A stretch of DNA of 64,000 nucleotides from Synergistaceae bacterium. Lineage in GTDB: Bacteria; Synergistota; Synergistia; Synergistales; Synergistaceae. Location of the stretch: NCBI GenBank assembly GCA_030523725.1, contig JAUNHV010000002.1, positions 1 to 64,000 of the forward strand, written 5' to 3'. The stretch's first letter is position 1, and each line of letters begins with the position of its first letter. Positions 1 through 7,807 of the stretch are shown here, one piece after another. Below the pieces are notes generated by a model. The model worked only from the letters and a program-made list of their open reading frames with translations, was not told the DNA's origin and did not search any database. The translations under genes were made by a program, and so were the position numbers.

Positions 1-1
1 A

Positions 2-373
2 AACTTTGATGTTGCCAACAATGGTATAATTTCAACAGGATTTGACTGGTTCAAGGTTGCAATTCATAGAGACTTCACAAAGAAGTTGAAGGCATTTGCA
101 CAGTACACATATTTCCGTGCAAACAACAATTCAATGCTTGCTAAGGGTTCATCTGCTCTTACAATGGGTCTTGGCAACTTGGAAGTTGACGATGTAAAGG
201 ATCTTGGTGTTGGTATTCGTTATCAGTATACACCAGCAATTGCATTCCAGCTTCAGTATGATATGAGAGATTTTGGACAAGGAATTCATGTAAAGGGATA
301 TAGTAAGTCAACAGACATCGGTATGTTTGGCAAAGATCATGTATTCCGTTTCCGTACAGAGCTCAGCTTCTAA
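2..373 (+). CDS. Outer-membrane porin, C-terminal fragment (OmpM/SLH-porin-like)
   Basis: Only the last 123 codons are present; the frame is open to the left edge, so the start lies outside the window. The protein shows alternating polar/hydrophobic strands separated by short turns, typical of an outer-membrane beta-barrel. It ends FRFRTELSF, with aromatic and hydrophobic residues alternating up to a terminal Phe, the usual BAM recognition signature. The wording of the strands (for example VGIRYQYTPAIAFQLQYD) resembles the barrel part of S-layer-homology porins of Negativicutes and Synergistota, but the N-terminal SLH domain that would prove this is not visible. A strong terminator follows at 411-448. 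Confidence 0.75.
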   Translation, partial: NFDVANNGIISTGFDWFKVAIHRDFTKKLKAFAQYTYFRANNNSMLAKGSSALTMGLGNLEVDDVKDLGVGIRYQYTPAIAFQLQYDMRDFGQGIHVKGYSKSTDIGMFGKDHVFRFRTELSF

Positions 374-410
374 TTTAGTTAGAGTACTGTAAATTAACAA
401 AATTACAAAA

Positions 411-448
411 GATAGTCGTGAGAGTTTTCTTGCGACTATCTTTTTTTT
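411..448 (+). terminator. Rho-independent terminator after the porin
   Basis: An 8-bp stem (GATAGTCG at 411-418 with CGACTATC at 433-440) is followed by eight T residues at 441-448. It closes the porin transcript. Confidence 0.9.
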
Positions 449-494
449 ATACTCTTTTCTGCTGCAGGTTTTCACATAGCAGAGCTCATTTTGC

Positions 495-523
495 TTGTTA
501 GTAAAAAAATATTATGCTATAAT
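495..523 (+). promoter_or_regulatory. Sigma70-type promoter for the HAD/PPTase pair
   Basis: TTGTTA at 495-500 and TATAAT at 518-523 are separated by 17 bp, with TG one base upstream of the -10 (extended -10). The HAD gene starts 38 bases downstream of the -10. Confidence 0.7.
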
Positions 524-561
524 CTAGCGTCATTATAGGGTTTGAGGTTGGCGTTATAAAA

Positions 562-1338
562 ATGCAAAAATTTGGCTTATTAGTGTTTGATATAGATGGA
601 GTATTACTTGATGTGACAAATTCATTTCCTCTAGTCATAAACATGGTTGTGAAGAAAACGTTGAAGAATTTTAGTCTTGCTTGTTCTGACTTGCCATATA
701 GTGCAAGGGAAGAAAATTTCTTAAAGCTTCATGGTGGTTTCAATGACGACTGGGATATAGCACTATTTTTATGTAATATGGCCCTTAGAAAAAAACAGCA
801 GGAAATACGATGTAATTTCTATAATCCAACACTAGAAGAAATAAAAGATGCTGTTACCGATCATTTCTTTCCTACTGAACAATGGCTTGAATATAAATTT
901 GGAATGACAATAAATCGTGATGTTTTTCGTGCTATGTGTGATGATCTCTATTGTAATAGAGAAAACGGGGCATACAAAACAGAAAAAAACTTGATAAAAA
1001 TCTCTTGGAAAAGTATTCCCTTGCCAGTCGCAATTTACACTGGAAGGTATGGCACAGAATATGAGCGCGCACTTGAAATCCTTGGATGGGAGGATTTCCC
1101 AAGAGATCACGCAATAACAGCAGATGGTGAGGTAACAAAGCCAAATCCAAAGGGACTTGAAATATTAGCAAATCGTTTTGATGCAAAATACCTGGCTTTC
1201 TTTGGTGATACAGGAAGTGATAAACAATGTCTTGAATCCTATGGCAAGGGAGAGTTTTTTGCTATTGGTGAGTTGTTAAAGGATTGTCCTAACCACTTTG
1301 ACAATGTTGGGGATGCCCTAAAAAGTGCCATTTTATAG
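562..1338 (+). CDS. HAD superfamily hydrolase, subfamily IA (TIGR01548-like)
   Basis: A 258-residue cytosolic phosphatase-like protein. All four HAD motifs are visible: I = DIDGV with nucleophile Asp10 and acid/base Asp12; II = Thr160 in YTGR; III = Lys193 in TKPNP; IV = GDTGSD at 215-220. The cap carries GGFNDDWD at 58-65, close to the NNDW signature of the 'HAD-SF-IA-hyp1' group, members of which have been annotated as histidinol-phosphatase or phosphoglycolate-phosphatase-like. The substrate cannot be read from the sequence. It is followed 11 bases later by a phosphopantetheinyl transferase, probably on the same transcript; no functional link between the two is known to me. Confidence 0.85.
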   Translation: MQKFGLLVFDIDGVLLDVTNSFPLVINMVVKKTLKNFSLACSDLPYSAREENFLKLHGGFNDDWDIALFLCNMALRKKQQEIRCNFYNPTLEEIKDAVTDHFFPTEQWLEYKFGMTINRDVFRAMCDDLYCNRENGAYKTEKNLIKISWKSIPLPVAIYTGRYGTEYERALEILGWEDFPRDHAITADGEVTKPNPKGLEILANRFDAKYLAFFGDTGSDKQCLESYGKGEFFAIGELLKDCPNHFDNVGDALKSAIL

Positions 1339-1349
1339 TTGGATAAAAG

Positions 1350-1985
1350 ATGACAAAAACTTTTATAATTGACACGAACTGCTTTATAGACAATGATCTT
1401 TTTAATAAGTATTTTCAACGTGTTTCAACACAAAGACAGAAAAAAATAAGCCGTCTTGTTCCAAAAACTTCAAAACGGCTGTCTCTCGGAGCAGGTGTAG
1501 CATTGTCTATTGCCCTAGAGAGATTTGGATTATATGGGAGTAATGCGGAAATTCAATATAGTGAGAAAGGCAAGCCTTTCTTAAAAAATAACAATACACA
1601 CATTAGCATCAGCCATAGTGGACATTATGCGGTAGCTGCTGTAGGAACATGCAGAGTTGGAATTGACATTGAGGAAGTAAAGTCCATTGAAGATGCAGTT
1701 ATAAAACGTGTTACGACAAGAAATGAGCAAGCTCAAATAAAAAATTTGAGGGATTTTTATCGTCTTTGGACAGCAAAGGAATGCATTTTGAAAATCACTG
1801 GAGAGGGACTTTCTGGTGGTATGGAAAATATTGACCTACGCCTTAATGGAAACGTAATCTCTGTAATAAGCTCACCTATAAAAAAAATGCTTTATTTTAA
1901 GGAATATGATGTTTCAAGTTTCTGTTTGACAGTATGTGCAGAAGATGATAATTTCGCATCATCAATAGAAAAAATATCGTTTTAA
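1350..1985 (+). CDS. 4'-phosphopantetheinyl transferase (Sfp/AcpT type)
   Basis: This enzyme moves the 4'-phosphopantetheine arm from CoA to a serine of acyl- or peptidyl-carrier proteins. The 211-residue length fits the two-lobed Sfp family rather than the shorter AcpS trimer. Visible signatures: SISHSG at 86-91, the Mg-binding VGIDIEEV with Asp106 and Glu108, and the FYRLWTAKE helix with Trp140, Lys143 and Glu144. No NRPS or PKS genes lie nearby, so the likely client is the fatty-acid ACP. It is downstream of the HAD gene by 11 bases and ends at a bidirectional terminator. Confidence 0.9.
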   Translation: MTKTFIIDTNCFIDNDLFNKYFQRVSTQRQKKISRLVPKTSKRLSLGAGVALSIALERFGLYGSNAEIQYSEKGKPFLKNNNTHISISHSGHYAVAAVGTCRVGIDIEEVKSIEDAVIKRVTTRNEQAQIKNLRDFYRLWTAKECILKITGEGLSGGMENIDLRLNGNVISVISSPIKKMLYFKEYDVSSFCLTVCAEDDNFASSIEKISF

Positions 1986-1999
1986 ATTGAAAAATAATA

Positions 2000-2050
2000 A
2001 AATCCGCCCTAGGTGATATGTAAAACGTACCACCTAGGGCGGATTTTTGT
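2000..2050. terminator. Bidirectional terminator between PPTase and mtaD
   Basis: A perfect 16-bp stem (2000-2015 with 2031-2046) is flanked by A-rich and T-rich arms on both sides. It serves the plus-strand PPTase gene and the minus-strand ahcY-mtaD transcript, whose last gene stops at 2055. Confidence 0.9.
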
Positions 2051-2054
2051 ATTG

Positions 2055-3329
2055 CTACAAGATTTTTTTTCTAGTTTCTTTTGCTTTTGCCATAACTTCA
2101 GCAATGTTAAATGTTGTGAAGATCCCATCTTGATAAAGTGTCTGTCCTCCTACAACTGTTGCTCTGATATCAGATGAGCTTCCCGCATAGGCAAGGAATT
2201 CATGTAGATTCTCCTCTGTGACACCAAGATAATGTGGTTTATCAAGGTCTATCAAGATAAAGTCAGCTTTGTAACCTTCCTTTATCAAACCAAGCTTTTC
2301 AAATCCAAGAGCTCGAGCTCCATTGCTAGTAGCCATTTCAAACAAATTCTTTATTGGCATTGCCGTAGGATCTTTCCCTTTTTGTAAAAGTGCAGCAAAA
2401 CGGAGTTCTTCCCACATATCAAGTCTGTTATTAGACGAAGAACCATCAGTACCAATAGCAACAGAAACTCCGGTTTTCCTGTATGCATCAATGGGAGCTA
2501 TACCGTTACCAAGTTTCAAATTTGACTTAGGATTATGGGCTATTGTAAGATTTGTTCTTGCATAAAATTTATAGGCATCCTCCTTTATGTGAACACAATG
2601 TGCAAGCAGTAGGTGTTGAACATCACAGAGCCCTGTCTCGTCAAGATAATCTTCTGGGGTCATTCCCTCTGGGTGATTTGAAATTTCCCATTCATTGCCT
2701 GCTTCAAGCCAATGAAGTTGGACAGGAAAATTGTATTTCTTAGCAACCTGTGCAACTTTTTTCATTGCCTCAAATGGCACGGTATAGGTCGCGTGAGGTC
2801 CAAGTGAGGTGCGAATAAGACCATCTTGTTTGTTGTATTGTGCAGCAAGCTCAATATTCTCCGTTATTTTCGTGTCAGTCTCTATTTGATCCCCCATTAT
2901 ACAGCGAGAAAGATTTGCGCGTATTCCACTTTCTTCGCAAGCCTTAGCGACTTGATTCATAAAAAAATACATATCAGCAAAGCACGTTGTGCCAGTGGAA
3001 ATCATTTCTGCAATAGCTAGGCGTGTACCATTATACATATCTTCGGCATTTAGTTTGTCCTCACGAGGCCAAATTTTTTTTTGTAGCCATTCCATTAGGG
3101 GGGCATCTTCGCCGAAACCACGCAAAAGCCCCATTGGAGAGTGCCCATGGGCATTGACAAAACCAGGAATGAGTGCTGTGTGGCACTTTCCATCAAATGC
3201 ACATTTTGAGGACATATTACCAGCTGGTGTTATCTCCTCAAATTTTCCGTCCTTGACCTTTACATCGCAAAGCGATGCTTTTTCACAACTGCTATCCCAA
3301 ACGTAAATATTCTTATAGATTTTTATCAT
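2055..3329 (-). CDS. mtaD: 5-methylthioadenosine/S-adenosylhomocysteine deaminase
   Basis: An amidohydrolase of 424 residues, family COG0402, that deaminates the adenine ring of SAH and MTA to the inosyl compounds. It shows the metal-binding HxH of subtype III (PGFVNAHGHS, His61 and His63), later metal ligands in LHWLEAGNE and LAHCVHI, and the catalytic Asp in GTDGSSSNN. Length and motif order match Thermotoga TM0936 and archaeal DadD. It lies 15 bases downstream of ahcY on the same strand. The pairing suggests that SAH is deaminated to S-inosylhomocysteine before hydrolysis, as described for Methanocaldococcus (inference). Confidence 0.9.
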   Translation of the reverse strand: MIKIYKNIYVWDSSCEKASLCDVKVKDGKFEEITPAGNMSSKCAFDGKCHTALIPGFVNAHGHSPMGLLRGFGEDAPLMEWLQKKIWPREDKLNAEDMYNGTRLAIAEMISTGTTCFADMYFFMNQVAKACEESGIRANLSRCIMGDQIETDTKITENIELAAQYNKQDGLIRTSLGPHATYTVPFEAMKKVAQVAKKYNFPVQLHWLEAGNEWEISNHPEGMTPEDYLDETGLCDVQHLLLAHCVHIKEDAYKFYARTNLTIAHNPKSNLKLGNGIAPIDAYRKTGVSVAIGTDGSSSNNRLDMWEELRFAALLQKGKDPTAMPIKNLFEMATSNGARALGFEKLGLIKEGYKADFILIDLDKPHYLGVTEENLHEFLAYAGSSSDIRATVVGGQTLYQDGIFTTFNIAEVMAKAKETRKKIL

Positions 3330-3344
3330 TTTGTTGTATCTCCT

Positions 3345-4589
3345 TTATTCAGCCCAGCTATTCAGATATGCTTCTTGTTCAGGTGTCAAAATTTCTAGTT
3401 TTAGCCCCATTGATTTTAATTTATATAAAGAAACCATATCATCTAGTTCCTTTGGAACTTTGTGAAGTGCAACAGGCATTTTGTTTTTCGTAAAATATTC
3501 TGCTGCCAAAAGTTGCATTGCAAAGCTCATATCCATAATTTCAACCGGATGACCGTCACCTGAGGCAAGGTTCACAAGGCGACCTTCTCCCAAGAGGTGC
3601 AACTTTCTTCCATCTGGCATTTCATAGGTAGTAATGTTATTGCGTGACTCATAAATTTTTGTAGCAAGCTTTTTAAGATCAGGTTTGTTTATTTCTACGT
3701 CGAAGTGTCCTGCGTTTGCTAGCAACACGCCATCCTTCATATTCTTAAAGTGACGCTCCGTTATTACATTTATGTTGCCAGTAACAGTAATAAAGATGTC
3801 ACCAATTTTTGATGCCTGTTCCATATTAACGACATGGAAGCCGTCCATCATGGCTTCTAGTGCCTTGTGTGGATCAAGTTCTGTTACATAGACACGAGCA
3901 CCTAGCCCCGCTGCTCTTTTTGCTACGCCTTTTCCACAATAACCATAACCGGCAACAACTACATTTCTTTCTGCAATAAAAAGGTTTGTTGTTCTGCAAA
4001 TTGCATCCCAAGTTGATTGACCAGTGCCATAACGGTTATCAAAAAGGTGCTTGCTGTTTGCATCATTAACAGCAAACATTGGAAATGGGAGCACTCCCTC
4101 CTTCTCCATAGCGACAAGTCTTTTTATACCTGTTGTTGTCTCTTCACAACCGCCTAGAATATTTTTGGCAAGCTCTGGAAATTCTTTCAATATCATTGCT
4201 ACCATATCTCCACCATCATCAATCACAATGTTTGGATTTGTAGCAAGCACATCTCTCATATAACTGTTGTATTCTTCTTGAGTCATGTCGTGATGACTAA
4301 AAACATAAAGACCATTAGCAGCCATTGCAGCACAAACATCATCTTGTGTGGAAAGCGGATTACTACCACAAATGGCTACTTCTGCACCTAAATTTTTCAA
4401 TGCAATTGCAAGGCAAGCACTCTTTGCTTCAAGATGTAAACAAAGGGCAATCTTGTACCCTTTGAATGGCTGAAGATTTATCTTTTCTTTCGTTATAAAA
4501 CGCAGGACGGACATATATTGCCATGCCCAGTCGAGTTTTTTTTGCCCAGTTTTAGCTAGAGAAATATCTTTTATTTTATAATCTTCCAT
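3345..4589 (-). CDS. ahcY: Adenosylhomocysteinase / S-inosylhomocysteine hydrolase
   Basis: A 414-residue NAD-dependent hydrolase that releases homocysteine from SAH (or S-inosylhomocysteine). Substrate motifs are HLEAKSA (52-58), DDGGD (124-128), the EETTTG stretch (149-154) and Lys180 before FDNRYGTGQS. The Rossmann loop is GYGYCGKG at 214-221. HLEAK in place of the HMTIQT of most bacterial and eukaryotic enzymes, the missing ~40-residue insertion, and a C-terminus ending LNSWAE rather than the Lys/Tyr dimer-clamping tail all point to the archaeal/Thermotoga clade. The start ATG has AAGGAG upstream. It is first in the operon with mtaD. Confidence 0.92.
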   Translation of the reverse strand: MEDYKIKDISLAKTGQKKLDWAWQYMSVLRFITKEKINLQPFKGYKIALCLHLEAKSACLAIALKNLGAEVAICGSNPLSTQDDVCAAMAANGLYVFSHHDMTQEEYNSYMRDVLATNPNIVIDDGGDMVAMILKEFPELAKNILGGCEETTTGIKRLVAMEKEGVLPFPMFAVNDANSKHLFDNRYGTGQSTWDAICRTTNLFIAERNVVVAGYGYCGKGVAKRAAGLGARVYVTELDPHKALEAMMDGFHVVNMEQASKIGDIFITVTGNINVITERHFKNMKDGVLLANAGHFDVEINKPDLKKLATKIYESRNNITTYEMPDGRKLHLLGEGRLVNLASGDGHPVEIMDMSFAMQLLAAEYFTKNKMPVALHKVPKELDDMVSLYKLKSMGLKLEILTPEQEAYLNSWAE

Positions 4590-4641
4590 GGAAGTTTCTC
4601 CTTAACAAATCATTATTTACAAATGTCTACTTTATTTTTTA

Positions 4642-4647
4642 ATTATA
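4642..4647 (-). promoter_or_regulatory. Candidate -10 of the ahcY-mtaD operon
   Basis: On the minus strand TATAAT is preceded by a TG-rich stretch (TGTGTG), giving an extended -10 about 50 bases before ahcY. No convincing -35 is seen. The resulting leader is under 50 bases, too short for a SAM or SAH riboswitch. Confidence 0.45.
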
Positions 4648-4737
4648 ACACACAAAAATAAGATTAGCCATTTCGTAATCACTAGCATAATTATATATGC
4701 TTTCTGCCTATTGCTTCCTATAGCTTTATTGATTTTC

Positions 4738-4766
4738 TTGACACTGCACTGTAAATAATTTATAAT
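4738..4766 (+). promoter_or_regulatory. Consensus sigma70 promoter of the deacylase-nhaC unit
   Basis: TTGACA at 4738-4743 and TATAAT at 4761-4766 with a 17-bp spacer match consensus at all twelve positions. It faces the deacylase gene, about 45 bases upstream. Confidence 0.85.
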
Positions 4767-4811
4767 TTTTCCGTTGTAAAACATATGCGATGCAAATTTT
4801 TATTCTAATTG

Positions 4812-6176
4812 ATGGTAAAAATAATGAAAACATTTATAAAAAATGGACAACTAATAGACCCTAAGAACAAAATAAATTCACGCCTCAATCTTCTTTTGGA
4901 AGATGGACGTGTAGCAGATATTACGCGTGATGATGCAGCAAATGCAGACATAGTTATTGATGCTACTGGGCTCATTGTGACCCCGGGATTTATTGATATA
5001 CATATGCATGAAGATCCCTTGAATGATGATGGAACTCTTGCTGTTTCTATAACACGTTCAATGCTTGCTATGGGGGTTACAACAGCACTTGGTGGAAACT
5101 GTGGACTAAATGTTGCTGACCCCGTCACATATCTTGATAACATCGATCGTTATGGTGCTCCTGTAAATATGGCGCTTCTTGCAGGGCAAGGTTGGTTGCG
5201 TGAAAAAGTTAGCAAAGCGGATAAATATTCAACAATTTCAAGGGATGAAATTGCAAAAGAAGCTAAAGAAGCAAAGAGAGCCCTTGACGGAGGTTGCATG
5301 GGGCTTTCTTACGGTATGAGATATGTCCCCGGACTTACGGAAGAAGAATATGAAGCAACCGCTACGTTATGTTGTAGGACAGACAGACTCGTAGCTGCAC
5401 ATGTGCGAGACGATGCAGCAGGAATTTTTACTGCAGGAGAAGAATTCATTTCTGTTGCAAGACGGCTTGACTTGAATACAGAATTCTCTCACATTGGAAG
5501 CATGGCAGGTTTTGGTCAAATGGAGGAATTTCTTCGCTATATTGATGAAACGAGAGCGAGAGGAATGAATTTGCATTGCGACTGCTACCCATATTACGCT
5601 TTTAGTACCCATATTGGTTCAACAACATATGACCCAGGATTTTTGGAACGTTATAACACAGACTATTCTGTTGTTGAAATGTGTGAAGGTAAATATAAAG
5701 GGCAACGTTGCACAGAAGAAATATATAACTATTACAGAAAATATGAACCAAATGCAATAACAGTTTGCCATGTTATGAGGCAAGAAGATGTTGACATGGC
5801 ACTTGCTCATCCAGGAGTTATGCTTGGAAGTGATGGACTTATAAACAAAGGACAAGGGCATCCAAGGGCATCCGGTGCTTTTCCACGACTTATTGCTGAG
5901 TTTGTCAAAAAAGGTGTGTTGTCTCTCTATGATGCTATTGCAAAAATGACGAGTATGCCTGCAGAGAAACTCTGTTTGCCAAACAAAGGACATCTGGGAC
6001 GTGGTGCAGAAGCGGATGTTACAATTTTCAATTTGCAAACGATAAAGGACAATGCCACTTTTGCTTCCCCAATGACATCACCGGATGGCATTGAGTATGT
6101 TATTATCGGGGGCAGACTTGCACTTAAAAATGGGAAAATAGTAAACGAAACCTTAGGACGTGCAGTTAGGAAATAA
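4812..6176 (+). CDS. N-acyl-D-amino-acid deacylase family amidohydrolase
   Basis: A cytosolic metal-dependent hydrolase of the D-aminoacylase family (COG3653). It has the N-terminal composite beta-sandwich and then the TIM barrel: metal-binding HMH in FIDIHMHE, GGNCGL with the family's metal-bridging Cys, later His residues in AAHVRDD and FSHIGS, and the catalytic Asp in LGSDGLI. The family removes acyl groups from D-amino acids; some members act on dipeptides or dihydropyrimidines, so the exact substrate is open. ATG 4812 was chosen, but TTG 4809 and ATG 4824 are in frame and no strong ribosome site separates them. NhaC follows after 48 bases, which suggests uptake and use of an amino-acid derivative. 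Confidence 0.8.
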   Translation: MVKIMKTFIKNGQLIDPKNKINSRLNLLLEDGRVADITRDDAANADIVIDATGLIVTPGFIDIHMHEDPLNDDGTLAVSITRSMLAMGVTTALGGNCGLNVADPVTYLDNIDRYGAPVNMALLAGQGWLREKVSKADKYSTISRDEIAKEAKEAKRALDGGCMGLSYGMRYVPGLTEEEYEATATLCCRTDRLVAAHVRDDAAGIFTAGEEFISVARRLDLNTEFSHIGSMAGFGQMEEFLRYIDETRARGMNLHCDCYPYYAFSTHIGSTTYDPGFLERYNTDYSVVEMCEGKYKGQRCTEEIYNYYRKYEPNAITVCHVMRQEDVDMALAHPGVMLGSDGLINKGQGHPRASGAFPRLIAEFVKKGVLSLYDAIAKMTSMPAEKLCLPNKGHLGRGAEADVTIFNLQTIKDNATFASPMTSPDGIEYVIIGGRLALKNGKIVNETLGRAVRK

Positions 6177-6224
6177 TAGCAAATATCGCCTTATGGCGAA
6201 AAAAATAAAAAGGAGTTTTATAAA

Positions 6225-7643
6225 ATGGAGTTTGGTTTTTGGTCAGTAGTTCCGCCAGTGCTAACAATTATTTTGGCACTCATCACAAAGAATGTCTTTG
6301 TGTCGCTTTTTATTGGTATTTTTCTTGGGCAGTTAGTTATCGGAGGTTGGCACTTTATTCCTGCTTTGAATGATGCATTGCAGTCTTGTGTCAACACAAT
6401 GGCAAGTAGTGGAAATACAATTGTTATTGCTTCTATGCTTTTTATCGGTGCACTCATCTATTTGATTGAGAGAAGTGGTGGCATTGACGGTTTTGTCGAT
6501 GTTATGGTAAAGAAAAAAGGTGTAATTAAATCAAAAAGAGGCGCAGAAATTTTTACGTGGCTTCTTGGAGTGTTGGTTTTTACATCTGGTTCTCTTTCAT
6601 GCATGGTTACAGGTTCTGTAGCACGTCCTGTGAATGATGCCTTGAAGGTTCCACATGAAAAGGCTGCCTTCATTATCCACGCAACATCTACGCCGGTTTG
6701 CGTTCTTATTCCACTTTCTGGCTGGCTTGCGGCGATGATTGGCTATCTTACCTCTGGTGGTATTGCAGAAGCAAGTGCCTTGAACGTGCTTGTAGAATCA
6801 ATTTATCTTAATTTCTATTGTCTATTAGTTGTCCTTGGTGTTTTAGTCTTAGCTCTTGTGCAAAAGGACTGGGGGCCGATGGCACGTGCAGAAAAAAGAA
6901 CAGAAATGACTGGTGCACTTGATGATCCAAACCATGTTACAATGGAAAGCACCGGTTTAAAATCTTCCAGAAAAGATGGTGCTGATCCACGTGCAAGAAA
7001 TCTTTTCATTCCTATTGGAACGCTTCTTTTGACAGTTATTGTTACATTATTTGTCACTGGAGATGGTAATTTGATGAAGGGAAGTGGAATGACAAGCTTG
7101 CTTTGGGGGTGCTTTGTTTCCCTTATTGTTATGGGAATTTTGGTTGTTTGCCAAAAGCTCTACACAATGAACGAGGTGGTCGCCGAAATGTTTAAGGGTG
7201 CAGGTGGCATGCTTCCAATTGCATTTATCCTTATGCTTGGTTTTACTATGGGAAGTACCGTCAAAGCGCTTGATACAGGCAACTATCTTTCTTCTATTTT
7301 TCTTAGTGTGCTTCATCCAGCGCTTCTTCCTGCGCTTGTTTTCATTGTTTCATGTCTTATTTCCTTTGCAACTGGAACATCAATGGGAACTATGGCAATC
7401 ATGGCAGTAATTGCGCTTCCTATGGCACAAAACATCGGTGTAAGTCCTGCATTAGTTGCTGGCGCAATTTGGGGAGGAAGCATCTTTGGTGATCACACAA
7501 GTCCAATCTCAGATACGACAATTATGTCTTGTTCAACATCTGGATGTGACATCATTGATCATGTAAAAACACAATCGCCATACTGTGCAGTATTTGCAAT
7601 CTTGACTATTGCGCTTTATGTTGTGTTTGGCTTTGTAATGTAA
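6225..7643 (+). CDS. NhaC-family Na+/H+ antiporter
   Basis: An inner-membrane protein of 472 residues with about eleven hydrophobic segments, matching COG1757. Members exchange Na+ for protons or carry carboxylates/amino acids against cations (for example MleN). The repeated GTSMGTMAIMAVIALPMAQ and SIFGDHTSPISDTTIMSC stretches near the C-terminus are characteristic of the family's helix-hairpin half. The start has AAGGAG 8 bases upstream. It follows the deacylase in the same direction; a small GC hairpin (6186-6199) lies in the gap but has no T run in front of nhaC, so read-through is likely. The transported solute is inferred only. Confidence 0.85.
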   Translation: MEFGFWSVVPPVLTIILALITKNVFVSLFIGIFLGQLVIGGWHFIPALNDALQSCVNTMASSGNTIVIASMLFIGALIYLIERSGGIDGFVDVMVKKKGVIKSKRGAEIFTWLLGVLVFTSGSLSCMVTGSVARPVNDALKVPHEKAAFIIHATSTPVCVLIPLSGWLAAMIGYLTSGGIAEASALNVLVESIYLNFYCLLVVLGVLVLALVQKDWGPMARAEKRTEMTGALDDPNHVTMESTGLKSSRKDGADPRARNLFIPIGTLLLTVIVTLFVTGDGNLMKGSGMTSLLWGCFVSLIVMGILVVCQKLYTMNEVVAEMFKGAGGMLPIAFILMLGFTMGSTVKALDTGNYLSSIFLSVLHPALLPALVFIVSCLISFATGTSMGTMAIMAVIALPMAQNIGVSPALVAGAIWGGSIFGDHTSPISDTTIMSCSTSGCDIIDHVKTQSPYCAVFAILTIALYVVFGFVM

Positions 7644-7656
7644 TCTACGACCAATA

Positions 7657-7697
7657 TGAGAGAGACAAAGAAACGTTTTTGTCTCTCTCATTGTATT
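7657..7697 (+). terminator. Terminator after nhaC
   Basis: TGAGAGAGACAAA at 7657-7669 pairs with TTTGTCTCTCTCA ending at 7690 and is followed by a T-rich stretch. Confidence 0.8.
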
Positions 7698-7736
7698 TTG
7701 AGATGAATTTTGAAATTAGAATTTATGTGAATCTTA

Positions 7737-7765
7737 TTGACGATACATTAAATTAAGGATAATAT
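7737..7765 (+). promoter_or_regulatory. Promoter of the murJ-tsaD unit
   Basis: TTGACG at 7737-7742 and TAATAT at 7760-7765 with a 17-bp spacer. The murJ start lies 42 bases downstream. Confidence 0.7.
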
Positions 7766-7807
7766 ACGTCCTGGGTTAGAAGTAAATTTTTGCTCGAGGT
7801 AGCATCT

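Noticed and set aside
4590-4808. SAM or SAH riboswitch upstream of ahcY
   Set aside because: The candidate -10 lies about 50 bases before the start, leaving no room for an aptamer, and no aptamer-like pairing was seen.
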